Shown here one piece after another: positions 1 through 20,500 of a DNA stretch of 64,000 bases (its first letter is position 1; each line of letters starts with the position of its first letter). A model generated the notes under the pieces. It did not search any database. It worked only from the letters and a program-made list of their open reading frames with translations, and was not told where the DNA came from. The translations under genes and the position numbers were made by a program. Origin of the DNA: Clavelina lepadiformis (lineage: Eukaryota > Chordata > Ascidiacea > Aplousobranchia > Clavelinidae); NCBI RefSeq assembly GCF_947623445.1, contig NC_135246.1:4013856-4077855 (forward strand), read 5' to 3'.

Positions 1-52
1 AAACTCGGAATAATGGTGAAATTAGTCATTGTTTAGGACCCTAAAAAATCGA

Positions 53-126
53 GGCCGATTAGCTCAGTTGGTTAGAGCGTCGTGCTAATAACGTGAATGT
101 CGAGGGTTTGAGTCCCCTATTGGCCA
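53..126 (+). tRNA. tRNA-Ile (AAU)-like gene
   Basis: The segment folds as a tRNA. The 7-bp acceptor stem GGCCGAT/ATTGGCC pairs completely (one G-U) and is followed by an A discriminator. The D-arm carries the A-box-like TTAGCTCAGTTGG. The anticodon loop CTAATAA gives anticodon AAU on a stem with G-U pairs. The T-arm is the weak part: its stem has one A-C mismatch and its loop reads TTTGAGT instead of the usual TTCGAAT/TTCGATC, so the B box is not canonical. It could be a functional tRNA-Ile with drift or a recent pseudogene or tRNA-derived repeat. It lies upstream of the first recognised GTF3C1 exon. Confidence 0.6.
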
Positions 127-132
127 AATCTT

Positions 133-196
133 GCCTCGATAGCTCAGTTGGGAAAGCGTCAGCCTGAAAATCTAAAGGTCCCTGGTTTAATCCATG
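133..196 (+). pseudogene. Truncated tRNA-Phe (GAA)-like sequence
   Basis: Begins 6 bp after the tRNA-Ile-like gene. The 5' half matches a tRNA-Phe: acceptor strand GCCTCGA, D-arm TAGCTCAGTTGGGA, and anticodon loop CTGAAAA with GAA at the anticodon. The variable region AAAGGTC and the T-arm start CCTGGTTTAATCC are recognisable, but the 3' T-stem and the acceptor strand that should pair with GCCTCGA are missing; the sequence continues as ATGTAAACAAC. It therefore cannot make a normal cloverleaf and is best read as a pseudogene or tRNA-derived fragment. Confidence 0.55.
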
Positions 197-1155
197 TAAA
201 CAACTATTGCTAACTCAAGTCTTCATTTTATTTGGTTCTTGTTAAAACAATTTTTCGGTTATATGAAAGTTTTCTTCAGCTTCAGGTTGTGATCAGTGCT
301 TATTACCTCGACATTCTTAAAAGAATGCCCCATCGTATTGTATTTGTAAACTGCTTATCCGCCATACATTTGAATTAGTTTTGATGTTAAGTTAATGCCA
401 TGGTGTTAACAGAATGCCAAGGCAGTGCCCAATACCATTTTCACACATATTCCTACTTTTCAATTTTACCCTTTTTACAAATTTTAAATTGAGAGGCAAG
501 TCAAGTTGGCCTTAAATCAAAGAGTAGTTGGCAGTAAATAAAAGGATGAAAGGGTTTTCAATGATATGTGACGGTTAAGGAATTATTATCAAAATTAAAT
601 CCCGTGCTTGGTCTCCTATTATGATGAGAAGGGCGGTCAATATGATGTCACGATGTAAAAACAGTATGATAGCTGACTAGAGTTTGTATTAGGTGAAGTA
701 GTCTAGGTAACGCATTTTAGATGGAAACACCTCTATAGGTAGTTGAAAAGTAGCAGGTAATTTTTACTTTCAGTGATAGGTGACAATACATAAACTGGGA
801 AAATATTCTTGTTTTTACCACACTTACCGGACTAGGTAGAACCAACAACCAAGACTGGACTGTTGTGTAGGTAATCATTTACATTAACTAGCACAAATAC
901 ACTAATGGTAAGCTAGTTTAGGCTTATTTAACGCAAAATGTTCCCGTTACACACTTACTTACGGTATAATTACATTCATTACTCTTTACTTGTCTGTCAC
1001 AGGAAAAACTCTATTCATACTTGATCCAAATACTTAAGTCATCCCTATTGTTTCTGTTATTGTGATGTAATAAGGGCCACCAAACTCGTCATAATTAAGC
1101 TTTGAGTTTGCATTTTATGCTACTTGTTTATGGCAATAACTGCTTAACCACTACA
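197..1155. other. No gene recognised (possible GTF3C1 intron)
   Basis: AT-rich sequence with only short open frames that resemble nothing I know. Because the GTF3C1 exons to the right begin well inside that protein, this stretch and the tRNA-like genes may lie in one of its introns, but no exon is visible here to prove it. Confidence 0.4.
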
Positions 1156-1157
1156 TA

Positions 1158-1706
1158 CAGGGAGCGGCAGAAAAACCTACCACATTTCAAACTAGGAAAA
1201 AGAGAAAAAAATTATAAGCAATCAAAACATTTATTGTCTCATCTCAAAGTGAAAAGGTTACCATTTGATGTATTTATGTTTTAAAGATTACATCCTGTAG
1301 GTGGCACCCTCGAGATGTAGCTGGCGCCCCCCGAGGCCTTCCAGGTGGCTTTCGCTTTAGTGCTGAACCCGTAGCTCTGAAATTTTTGACCCAGAGCATT
1401 ACAGATTTTCGATTGGGTCCAAGATCGTTACGGTTTAGTTTGAAATGAGTCTTAAATTTTCTTAGCATTCGAGTCACAGATTCCCCATTTCTAATGAAAT
1501 CTTCCACTATAAATGCCATTTTACATACAGATCTTTAACAAAATTTTAAAAATTTGCACAAAACATTATTTACTTATAAAAACTAAAACCTGAAACACAA
1601 ATGGTAAGTCCTTTGCTGCAAAATTTCAATTCAACCTCCTGTCAAACTGCTACAGCTTTGGTACAGTAACAATTTGAAATGTGGTAGGTTTTTCTGCCGC
1701 ACCCTG
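1158..1706 (-). mobile_element. Non-autonomous Tc1/mariner-type element with 34-bp TIRs
   Basis: A 549-bp element bounded by inverted repeats at 1158-1191 and 1673-1706. The outer 13 bases are CAGGGAGCGGCAG on the left and CAGGGTGCGGCAG on the inverted right end. TA dinucleotides at 1156-1157 and 1707-1708 are the target duplication expected of Tc1/mariner transposition. The interior encodes only a helix-turn-helix fragment on the minus strand (next entry) and no DDE catalytic domain, so the element could move only with a transposase supplied in trans. Confidence 0.85.
1290..1519 (-). pseudogene. Transposase helix-turn-helix fragment (DUF4817-like)
   Basis: Minus-strand open frame of about 75 residues beginning MAFIVEDFIRNGESVTRML, followed by LWVKNFRATGSALKRKPPG. 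This resembles the N-terminal helix-turn-helix domain (DUF4817 type) of invertebrate Tc1/mariner-like transposases, with the usual basic GRPR-type linker (PPGRPRGAP) at its end. The frame runs out soon after and no catalytic D residues are encoded, so it is a remnant of a transposase whose core was deleted. Its place midway between matched inverted repeats fits. Confidence 0.7.
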
Positions 1707-1890
1707 TATTACTACAAATCCTTTCATCAGTATATTTACTGACAACGACTCTTTGATTTAAGGCCAACTTGTTTTTGGAATTGCCCATCACTTTAAGTAT
1801 AATGAGTCCCTTTAGCAATGAGTTTACAAGCCTTCATTATATATCAGAAATGCTAAATTAAACTATGCTAAAATCTTAGTTTTTTGTTAG

Positions 1891-11934
<10,044 letters not shown>

Positions 11935-12066
11935 AAGTGCAAATCGTTATCTTTTCTGATTGCGTAAGCGAAACGTTACATATATTTTGTGGGTGATTTA
12001 TATGCAGTCTGCTTTTATTTTCAAAATCGTGATTATATTTCGCTTGTTTACCTCAGCACAGCCGTG

Positions 12067-12072
12067 AATAAA
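12067..12072 (+). terminator. Poly(A) signal AATAAA for GTF3C1
   Basis: A canonical AATAAA lies about 130 bp after the GTF3C1 stop codon. No closer copy is evident, so it is the likely cleavage signal. Confidence 0.5.
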
Positions 12073-13738
12073 CAATCTCAGTTTTATGTTATTGCGCTTC
12101 GATGCAAATTTTAGAAGACCCGACCCACCTTGAATATTGCGCTGTTCATGAAAATGTTGGACGTTCTACGTAAAACTGTTAAAAACTCCATTAGGCCAAC
12201 CGGATGCCAGAAAGCTACCAATCTTTGTATCATATACTGTAGTTGATAATTTGCTGTCGCCTGCGAATTTGTTCTCGGCGCGTTCAGTGCAGAAAAGTTC
12301 GTGGCCGTTTACTTGCGATGACGCAATCACATTCAGTGTGCAGGTACATTTAAATTTTTTTATTGGAAACACCATTTTACTTTTGGGTCTTAAAATTCTT
12401 CCAAAATGACAATGGTTTCTGCTGAACCCATTTTGGGAAACCACAGTCATCTGATATACATAAAGCGTGCAATTACAGTAGGTTTAACAAGGCGTAAACG
12501 GCCGCTATCGAGCTGCAAATCAGCTTTTAGGTAGACCAATTACCTCAAAAGCATACATAGCAAAGCAAAATATGTGAAAAATTACAAATTAAAGTACTTA
12601 GCAAAAAGCAAACTATACCAACAAATCAGACCACCACAAGAATTAATATACAGAACGGCTGAAAAATCGTTTATTTTTTGCGATTCACCGTGGGTAGCAA
12701 AAAGATTGATGTTAAGCTTGTTATAGCAAAATACAGGCTAACATGAAATTTTCTCACAAACAATCAACGAACATATCAGCTAAGCCCGAAAGCTTAAAAT
12801 CTGCAAGGTGTTAACTGAAAGTGGGTATATGGCACCTGAACTTGAGCGTTTGACCCACTTCGCTACAATAAGTAAATGTTGAAATGTTTATTGCGGGTGA
12901 TGATATATGAGTCTCATTAGGTCGTTGTCTGCTTTTCTCACCCTCAGATTTAATTGTTCACCTTGACGGCTTATTGTCTTGTGAAGATGACAACAAAGTT
13001 GTCTATATTAACACTGAACTTCTTCAAATTGAATTCAACAATGGTTAGACAGGAATGACAACTGTATATACTGACTATATTGAATTTTCTTTGAACAAAT
13101 ACATTTAGACAAAACATTGGCACAGCAACAGCATAAAGACGTCCATATTACAGCGATAATCTTAGTAAACTGTATGCATTGAACAACTATGAATAATAAT
13201 TAATAATGCTAATAATGCACGCAAAATAAGCAACCACGATATTTATATCACGACTTAAAACGATAAACAGGAAGTCATCGGCAGGCAATGCAAAGGTTGG
13301 CTAAGCCGATGTTCAAAAACAGGAAGTTATCGGCACACAATGCAAAGCTTTGCAAAGAAAATTTCTGAAAACAGGAAGTCTACATTATATTTAATCTGTG
13401 TGATATAATATGCCCTTATTATCACAACTACATGGTATTCTAATAACAATGGAAGATTTGCACGATCACCACATCCAAAAGTACTTATATTGAAAGAAGA
13501 ATATTTTGAACTATGTTGTGTAAAACAAAAAAAGAAATTACCCACAAACACTATAACAAAATCACAAGAATAGTTAAATCGCAACAAACGGAGGATACGC
13601 TTGCGAGAAGTTGTTGATGTTGGCCTACATGTGGATGGTTAAAATAAAACCTCACCATACCAGGGATCAGAATCCCGTTTCTGTGGCCAGAGTGGGGGCA
13701 AAATCAGGAAGACACAAGACAAGAGACAAAACCGAACC
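12073..13738. other. Intergenic DNA, no gene recognised
   Basis: AT-rich sequence between the GTF3C1 3' end and the first hAT-type MITE. A minus-strand open frame at 12166-12450 (94 residues) has no recognisable motif or splice partner. Part of the right end (around 13620-13720) resembles 24130-24220, suggesting an old dispersed repeat. Confidence 0.5.
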
Positions 13739-13746
13739 CCCTAAAG

Positions 13747-14062
13747 CAGGGGTCGGCAACCTTTTGCACTTAAAGAGCCATTTTAACCGATATTCCATAA
13801 AATAAAAATCACTGGGAGCCGCAAAACTATTTTCACAATAAAACGAAAACGACACTCTGTAACAAAACTGTCATCTGTCGCATTTATAAAAGCAGTTAAT
13901 TCAGTAAGATTTAATTAATGTGATTACTATAATGTGCTCAGTGAGATAAAGACGCGAGTGTTCTTCTGTTTGTTTCTACTATAGCAATAAAATTAATAAG
14001 AGCCGCATCAGAAGGATGAAAGAGCCGCATGCGGCTCCGGAGCCGCAGGTTGCCGACCCCTG
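13747..14062. mobile_element. hAT-type MITE (CAGGGGTCGGCAACC ends)
   Basis: A 316-bp non-coding element with inverted ends CAGGGGTCGGCAACCT / AGGTTGCCGACCCCTG and an exact 8-bp target duplication CCCTAAAG at 13739-13746 and 14063-14070. The interior is rich in GAGCCGC/GAGCCAT motifs near the ends, as in other hAT MITEs with this terminus. It has no transposase. Confidence 0.92.
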
Positions 14063-14070
14063 CCCTAAAG

Positions 14071-14886
14071 CCAAAAGTAGAATCTTTGCTCTGACTCCAG
14101 CCTTGGAAATTTAGAAGACTGCATTTTATCACCGAAGCTTTCTGGGCAGAAAAGTGATGTATCTGCAAAACAGTGATGGTGCTAGAGTTCGTATTTTTAA
14201 AAGGAATGGTCCGTTTTGCTCCAAAGGTATGCGTTACTCCAATTTCTTCTACTGTATTAGTTATGTATTTCGTTGTTTACTATCAAACGCTCTACTATAT
14301 ATTTGCTCATGATTTAGCAGACGTCCCGTTCACATCACTTCCGCATTCCGTCAGCTTTTTACCACATCTGTCAGTCTCTACCCGTCGTTTTGCTGTGACG
14401 TTAAAGGCACTACAGAAATGAAAGCTTGATTAATTTGCTATGATACTCAACTTGTCTAACGATCTAACGAATGCGCAAATATTCCGGAGCCAGCTTTACG
14501 AACATGCTATTGAGCACCATGAACACACAGTCAAGCTGGCAAACGATCATCTGTCGCGTGCCTGTGTCATCGACCAAAATTAGGCGACTTTCCAATCACA
14601 AAAGAACAATTTTATCTTGCCAGTTGCAAACTAGATGATATTTGTTTTCATAATGATCGAATTTAATTAATCTGTTCCGACCATAGATATGATATAAAAA
14701 CAATGTTTATATTTATTGTATCTGTATTTTTATTACATTTATGGTTCCGACAGACAATTATAGTTTTTTATTGGAAACACATTTTGACTTACGACTGCTA
14801 TGATTCTGTAAGATTATGCCATAAAAGGCTAACAACTATTTAGATTTTACGTTAGATTTCTATGATTATGTTCATATGATGTTGGT
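14071..14886. other. Intergenic DNA left of the large transposon
   Basis: No gene recognised. The open frame at 14173-14421 has no recognisable domain. Confidence 0.4.
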
Positions 14887-14893
14887 CTTTGGG

Positions 14894-15032
14894 CACCCCA
14901 TTCGTCAAGGATTAGCCCATAGGAAAGGGAAAAAGGAATGCACGGATTACCCATTCGTATGGGCTAAAAAGAATATTTCCATCTCTTAAAATAATTGTTG
15001 TAAGGCTAATCGTGTTCGAATGAGGTAATCCA
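14894..15032 (+). repeat. Left terminal inverted repeat of the KDZ-class element
   Basis: Matches the reverse complement of the right end with only a few differences: CACCCCATTCGTCAAGG here, CACCCGCTTCGTCAAGG there, then essentially identical to about 15016 and weaker to 15032. It contains a shorter internal inverted pair, TTAGCCCATA at about 14912 and TATGGGCTAA at about 14958, separated by a purine-rich tract. This could be a transposase binding arrangement. Confidence 0.85.
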
Positions 15033-17514
15033 TTTGGTCACGTCACATTGCTGGTAGCTGTGTAGAAAACAGACAGCATACGTGAATTTACAGTGACTTC
15101 ATTTCATCTACAGTGTAATAAATAGTGTCATCCCGCATATAAGCTAGGGTGCTTGGCCTACATAGGCCTAAAACAATTGGCGGTAGTTGAAATACAGGAC
15201 CCTGTATTGGCCTATAGCCTACCTAATGTCCTTTGTAATGAAATGACTTATGCCTACAGATTATATAGGTATATATAGTCTAGGCCTATATAGTCAAGGC
15301 CTATAGTACAGGCTACCAGTATTCCAGTACTGCACCGACACACTAAAATGTTTGCAAGAAGGCCTATAACTAACTTTGAAACACACTTCAGTAGAATATT
15401 AAATATTGCATCTATCATGATGATTGTCAGCTAGTGGTGGTAAGCATCCCGGACTGCTGAGTAATTGAGTTTGCAGCTTTTGTCCCCATCATTAAGTATG
15501 AACATTCACCGAAAGCTGTCAAGCCCAATATGCGACATTAACGTTTATGAAAAACAATATTGGGTGCTTCCGTGCCTAACTTTGCAATTTGGGTGACATC
15601 TATCTCACCGACTGCCAGTTACCCATTGTGGAATGCGTGGCAACTACACAATCAAGGTTTTTGAAGACTATGCTTGCTGCACCTGAATATTTCACATGTA
15701 GACACTACCTCTTGCAAACACAGGCCACAGTTTCTAGATTTTGCCAACCAAATTGCAAAGTGCACCCCACCCCACCCCTACTCATCCTCCACCTAGTCAT
15801 TCTAGTTTCAGCCATCTTGCACTTCTAAGATCTCGTTGAAAGGTGCAATGATTTTCAGTGTGGTCAGATTCTAAATTCATAAAAAAACTACAACCGTACA
15901 TGCCTAGTCGGTTACAGCTTACGCTATTTGTATTTTGCTAGTCTTCTTCAGCAGCCGGCGGCTCTTGAAATAAATACTTATTTCACTAGGTGCCAGTTGC
16001 CGAAGTAAGAAAATACAAATATGAAAAATGGCAGTTTGGCTAGTCTGTCACGTGGAAGGTTTGCTTCTCAGTATTTACGGTTCACAGTTGGGTAGTTGTG
16101 AATATAACATTGATTGCATGCATTGTAATTTTTCAACTTAACGGTTACAGCGTTAGACAGAATAATCAACTTTTTTGTTACAGAATCACAACCTTTATCT
16201 TTGCGCAGCGTGACTAGAGTTTAGTAACTGAACTTGTTTTTGTCTAAGTTTCAACTTTTTTATTTGAATTTTTTGTATTGTATTTCTCGAATTTGAAACT
16301 GTAGAGTGAATTTGAAATAGCTAACCACGAGCGGTAGCAAGCTGAGCCAGATGCTTTAACTGCTACATCTTTGAGCTGGCATTTTGTGCAGGAGCTAATT
16401 TATAAGTACTAACTGTTTGAAAATCAAGGTCTTCCACACATCATACAGACTTTTGTTACCGGCACAGGATTTCAAGGGCTAGATTAAACATCATGGGTCA
16501 GCAGGTTGAGCTCCTGTGAGTCTTGCATAGTTCATTCTCCAGGCCCTGTGTACCCAATTGTAATGAAATGAACCTTGTAAATATTTGCTGGTTACCGTAG
16601 TAGAAAGTGTGGTGTAAGACTTAACTTACCTTAAATTGCTTAAATTTAATTTAAAATGTTAGAATTCCATGTTACTTACTTCATAAGCAGATAAAATTTT
16701 ACTCAATTTTTATTATATATTGTTGGTCTACATGAGCAGATCTTAACCAATGGGCTATTACTAACCTATGCAATCCTTTTATGAACAGAAATTATTTTCA
16801 CGAAAAAGTTTTCTTGTTTATGAGTATATATTGTAGGCTACTGCCACTGGCTAAACAGACCCAAAAAGATGTGGATGACTCACATCTCACTGATTAGAAC
16901 TTTCAAGTATTAAATATATTGCTGAGCTATGTATACCTTGTGTTTGTGACATATATCATATCAAATTGTCTGGGCAAGCAAGTCGCTGCAATGGTATGCA
17001 GGTATCATAAACAATAGACTACACTATGGTATGTACCTCCATGTTAATGCCTTGTTTATTCGTATCACCGGTAAGTTTGGTAATTTATACATACAGTACT
17101 TGAAAAACTCGCTAATATAGTTACATTAAATAATAATTATAATCTGCAACACTGTATTGTAAATTATGAATCATGACATAGGATCATAATTTTTTCTTAA
17201 CTGAGATGGCTATTGAGACCAGGTATTCTCAACTTTTGTGCGATCATATGCAGTATATTTTATATATACATTTAAATGTATTCTTTTTAGCTTTATTTTC
17301 AGATATAGGCTTCCCAGCTGATTCAAATTACACTACAAAATCTAACTGAGTTAGTAGTGATCTAACTTTGAAATGAATATTGCACACTCTTACATAACCC
17401 CTCCCTCTTTGTAGGATTGAATTTATTGTTGTTATTGTTAGACAAAAATATCTATAGGACAAGAATTTGCCTGTATGTTTACTGCAAATGGAAACTTGAC
17501 CTAGGTGTCAAGAA
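15033..17514. other. 5' part of the KDZ-class element, no exon recognised
   Basis: AT-rich DNA upstream of the transposase gene. 15150-15310 is enriched in TAGGCCTATA-like words. The open frame at 15589-15828 has no recognisable domain. The transposase promoter and any 5' UTR exons should lie here, but I cannot point to them. Confidence 0.4.
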
Positions 17515-20500
17515 ATGGGAAAATTAAAAGGAGTAAGTACGTTTACTATATTTTACTATGTTTTTTACGTTTTTTATCTAACGTCTGTTTAAATGGGATA
17601 GCTAATAAGATAGTAATTGGTTTCTTTTCATACCAATTTCAAGCGTTAATACCAAGAATTTGTTAATATAAATCAGGGTAGTCCTGTTATTTTTTCTGCA
17701 TGGGGCAGCAATAATAGTGGTTAGAGTAATGAATATATTGATATATCTTTTCCATTGCATAGGGAATTACAAAAGCTAAGTTTCGATATTGGGTAAAAGA
17801 ACCCAAAAAAAGAAAACGACCCGTTTCCCTCTTTGGCAAAACATTTGGTCCAGCGTTGAAACCCAATGCAAACAGTCACATAGTTACAAGAGGTTCTGTG
17901 GAAGGTGATCTAACTGCTACAAATCCTGAAATACCAAGCACTAATAATGTTAACAGTTCTTGTGGAGGTGAATGAAAGAAATAATATAAGGAGATTTACA
18001 ATATATTTCACATTTTTATGCTATATTTTTTCTGAAAATAATCACTTAACATTCATATTGAATACTGCATTTTAATTTTCATGTTATCACAGAGTTGGAA
18101 GAAAATTTAAATTACAAAATCAGAAGAGAGAAGCTGTCTTCAGATTGGCGATTAGTTGAAGAAAAATCAAGTTTAAGTTGTCCATAACCCTCTATTCTCC
18201 TGAGCGACGCACTTGCTGTGTATGCTTTGAAGAAGTTGCCAACATAATTTGTTGTGGAGATTGTGGGCCAAATGTATATTACTGTCGTTAGTGCTGGGAT
18301 AACTGTCATTCTTTTGTTTGGTATCATTTGCCAGACATATGGATGGTAATTAATAATTATATACAAATATCTTTATTTTTGTAAAGGTTATTCACAAAAA
18401 GACCACTCATTTATCTGGATATAAAAGGCCATTAATGTTTATTAATTTGTCTGTTGATAATTAATCAACAATAATTATTTCAAATGTATATATATAATAA
18501 GTTAAATACATTCGTCTACATAAAATAATTTATCATACCTTTAATTAATTATCACAAGAAAAAGTTGTCACTGGCAGAATATTAGAGGAAAAGAAACAGT
18601 AGCTTACATTTCTTTAAACTGGTCTAGACAACAATGTCATAGTTGCTTTTTGTGCAGTAGAATGTAAAAACTGTTTGCGTTAATACTGTAAACCAAATAT
18701 CTTTGCAATTATTCCTACATTTTTACCGGAATGTATCGAATAATGTTGAACTTAGATCTCTGTTTACAATATTGTTGAAAACATTTTCACAGCTGAGAAA
18801 TACAAAATGTGTCAAAAATGTATCTGAAGTATAAAAAGTAAAAGACAATGCTGGTGCCATATGTATGACACATTTTATTTCATGGCCTTCAAAAGATTCC
18901 CCTCCAACACATTTTTCAAAGCCCTTCCACTATACCACTACTACTTACTAATAACACTTTTTTAAATGCTCAAACATCTCCAGGTCTCTGCCAAATCAGT
19001 AATAGCAAGACTGGCAGCTGGAGAATGATGTTTGTGCTTGTTCTTTTTTTAGCTGTAAGTTGTTTCAAATCGCTCAATGTCATCAATTATCAATGATAGG
19101 CAGTTATTCAGACAAATCTGGAACAAAAAATTCTGTGCAACAAAATGAAGCATCCAGGCATGATGAAATTATAGAATTAAAGTGGTGAAGGAGATTTTAA
19201 GTTAAGCATATATTTAGGGAAAACGTGTTGCAGTTCTTCGTTAAAGTTTAGCTGCTTCTGCTCACAATGTATCACAGAAGACAGTTGGAGTAAGATAAGG
19301 TTGTAAATGAAATTTTGAGACAGCCTAAATATTTCAGTGTAGAAGCCATGTTACACGAAACCAAAAAAAATGTGTTGTTGTGGTATTTCACCACATAGGA
19401 AAACAAAATTAAGCGGTAAGCTTCTACCCATGTTAAAATCGTTGATTAAAATAGACTTAGTTTTTTTATAGAACTATTCCTGTATTTCTTGTGTATGTAC
19501 CACTATCACTTAGTTAAAATATCCAAACATTCTCTTGCAATTTTAGTCAACATATTACTTGTAACACATTGTTAATGGTATTATTTACACTTTACAGGGT
19601 AACATGTTTTGCAAAATGGTCACTCCGGTACGACTTTTGAAGAGATTTGATGGTCATGAATGTCAGTCAGGTTACACTCGACACATTACAGTGGTTGATT
19701 ACAAAGGTATAATTTTTTTTATTCCTTTACATTTATTATAAATCATCTCTGCCATTCTTTCATCCATTGTTTTCTTGTTCATTGGCAAAGTTTGCATTTT
19801 AGGTTTTGAAAATGTGGTTTCTGTACAATTTTGCTATTGTGAGAGTGAGCCTGAAACTCTGTTAAGATTAAATCTGTGGACCTGTTCGCCCAAAAAGCCT
19901 AAACTAGCAGTATCCATTGACCTATTGAAATACTTTCGAGCCTTGTGTCTCGAAAAACATCTTTCCACTGAAGGATTTTGCCATGCTCTTGAAAATAGAA
20001 TTTTGCGAGTACCTGGATATACAGCAGGGGTTAGCACTTTTTAGTGTTTTGTATTTCTAAGAAAATCCGAAACAACTTGTGGATGTTTCTTGTTTTTTTT
20101 GTTTTAGGTAAAGTCTTTGTCAAGAGTTTTGCTACAAGAAGTGGTTGAGGCATATAGACACCATGTCTATAAGCTGCAACATCTGCATGGTTTGGTCTCT
20201 TCTGATGATATAGATACGGGTACCCTGTGTCCAGCATGTGAAGGGGTAAAGCTAAGAAGTGTGATTGAAAATTCCCAGGCCTCTGTGATCGAGTGTAAAT
20301 GCTTGGCTTTAACTGCGTTTTGTTGGTAGAATCCTGAAGGTATGCGGACATATTGCTTAGATGCAAATTTTGGTTTGGTGAGAAGAATTTTGTCCGGGAG
20401 TAAAAGCTGTGATCCTCACCACAAACAATCTTTTTTTTTAAACCAAAACGAAGTCGACAGCTTTGTAGACACCTATGATGAAAACAAATATGGCTCGGCT

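Noticed and set aside
12166..12450. 94-residue minus-strand open frame as a gene
   Set aside because: No domain, no splice partner, no codon or start evidence; consistent with chance in AT-rich DNA.
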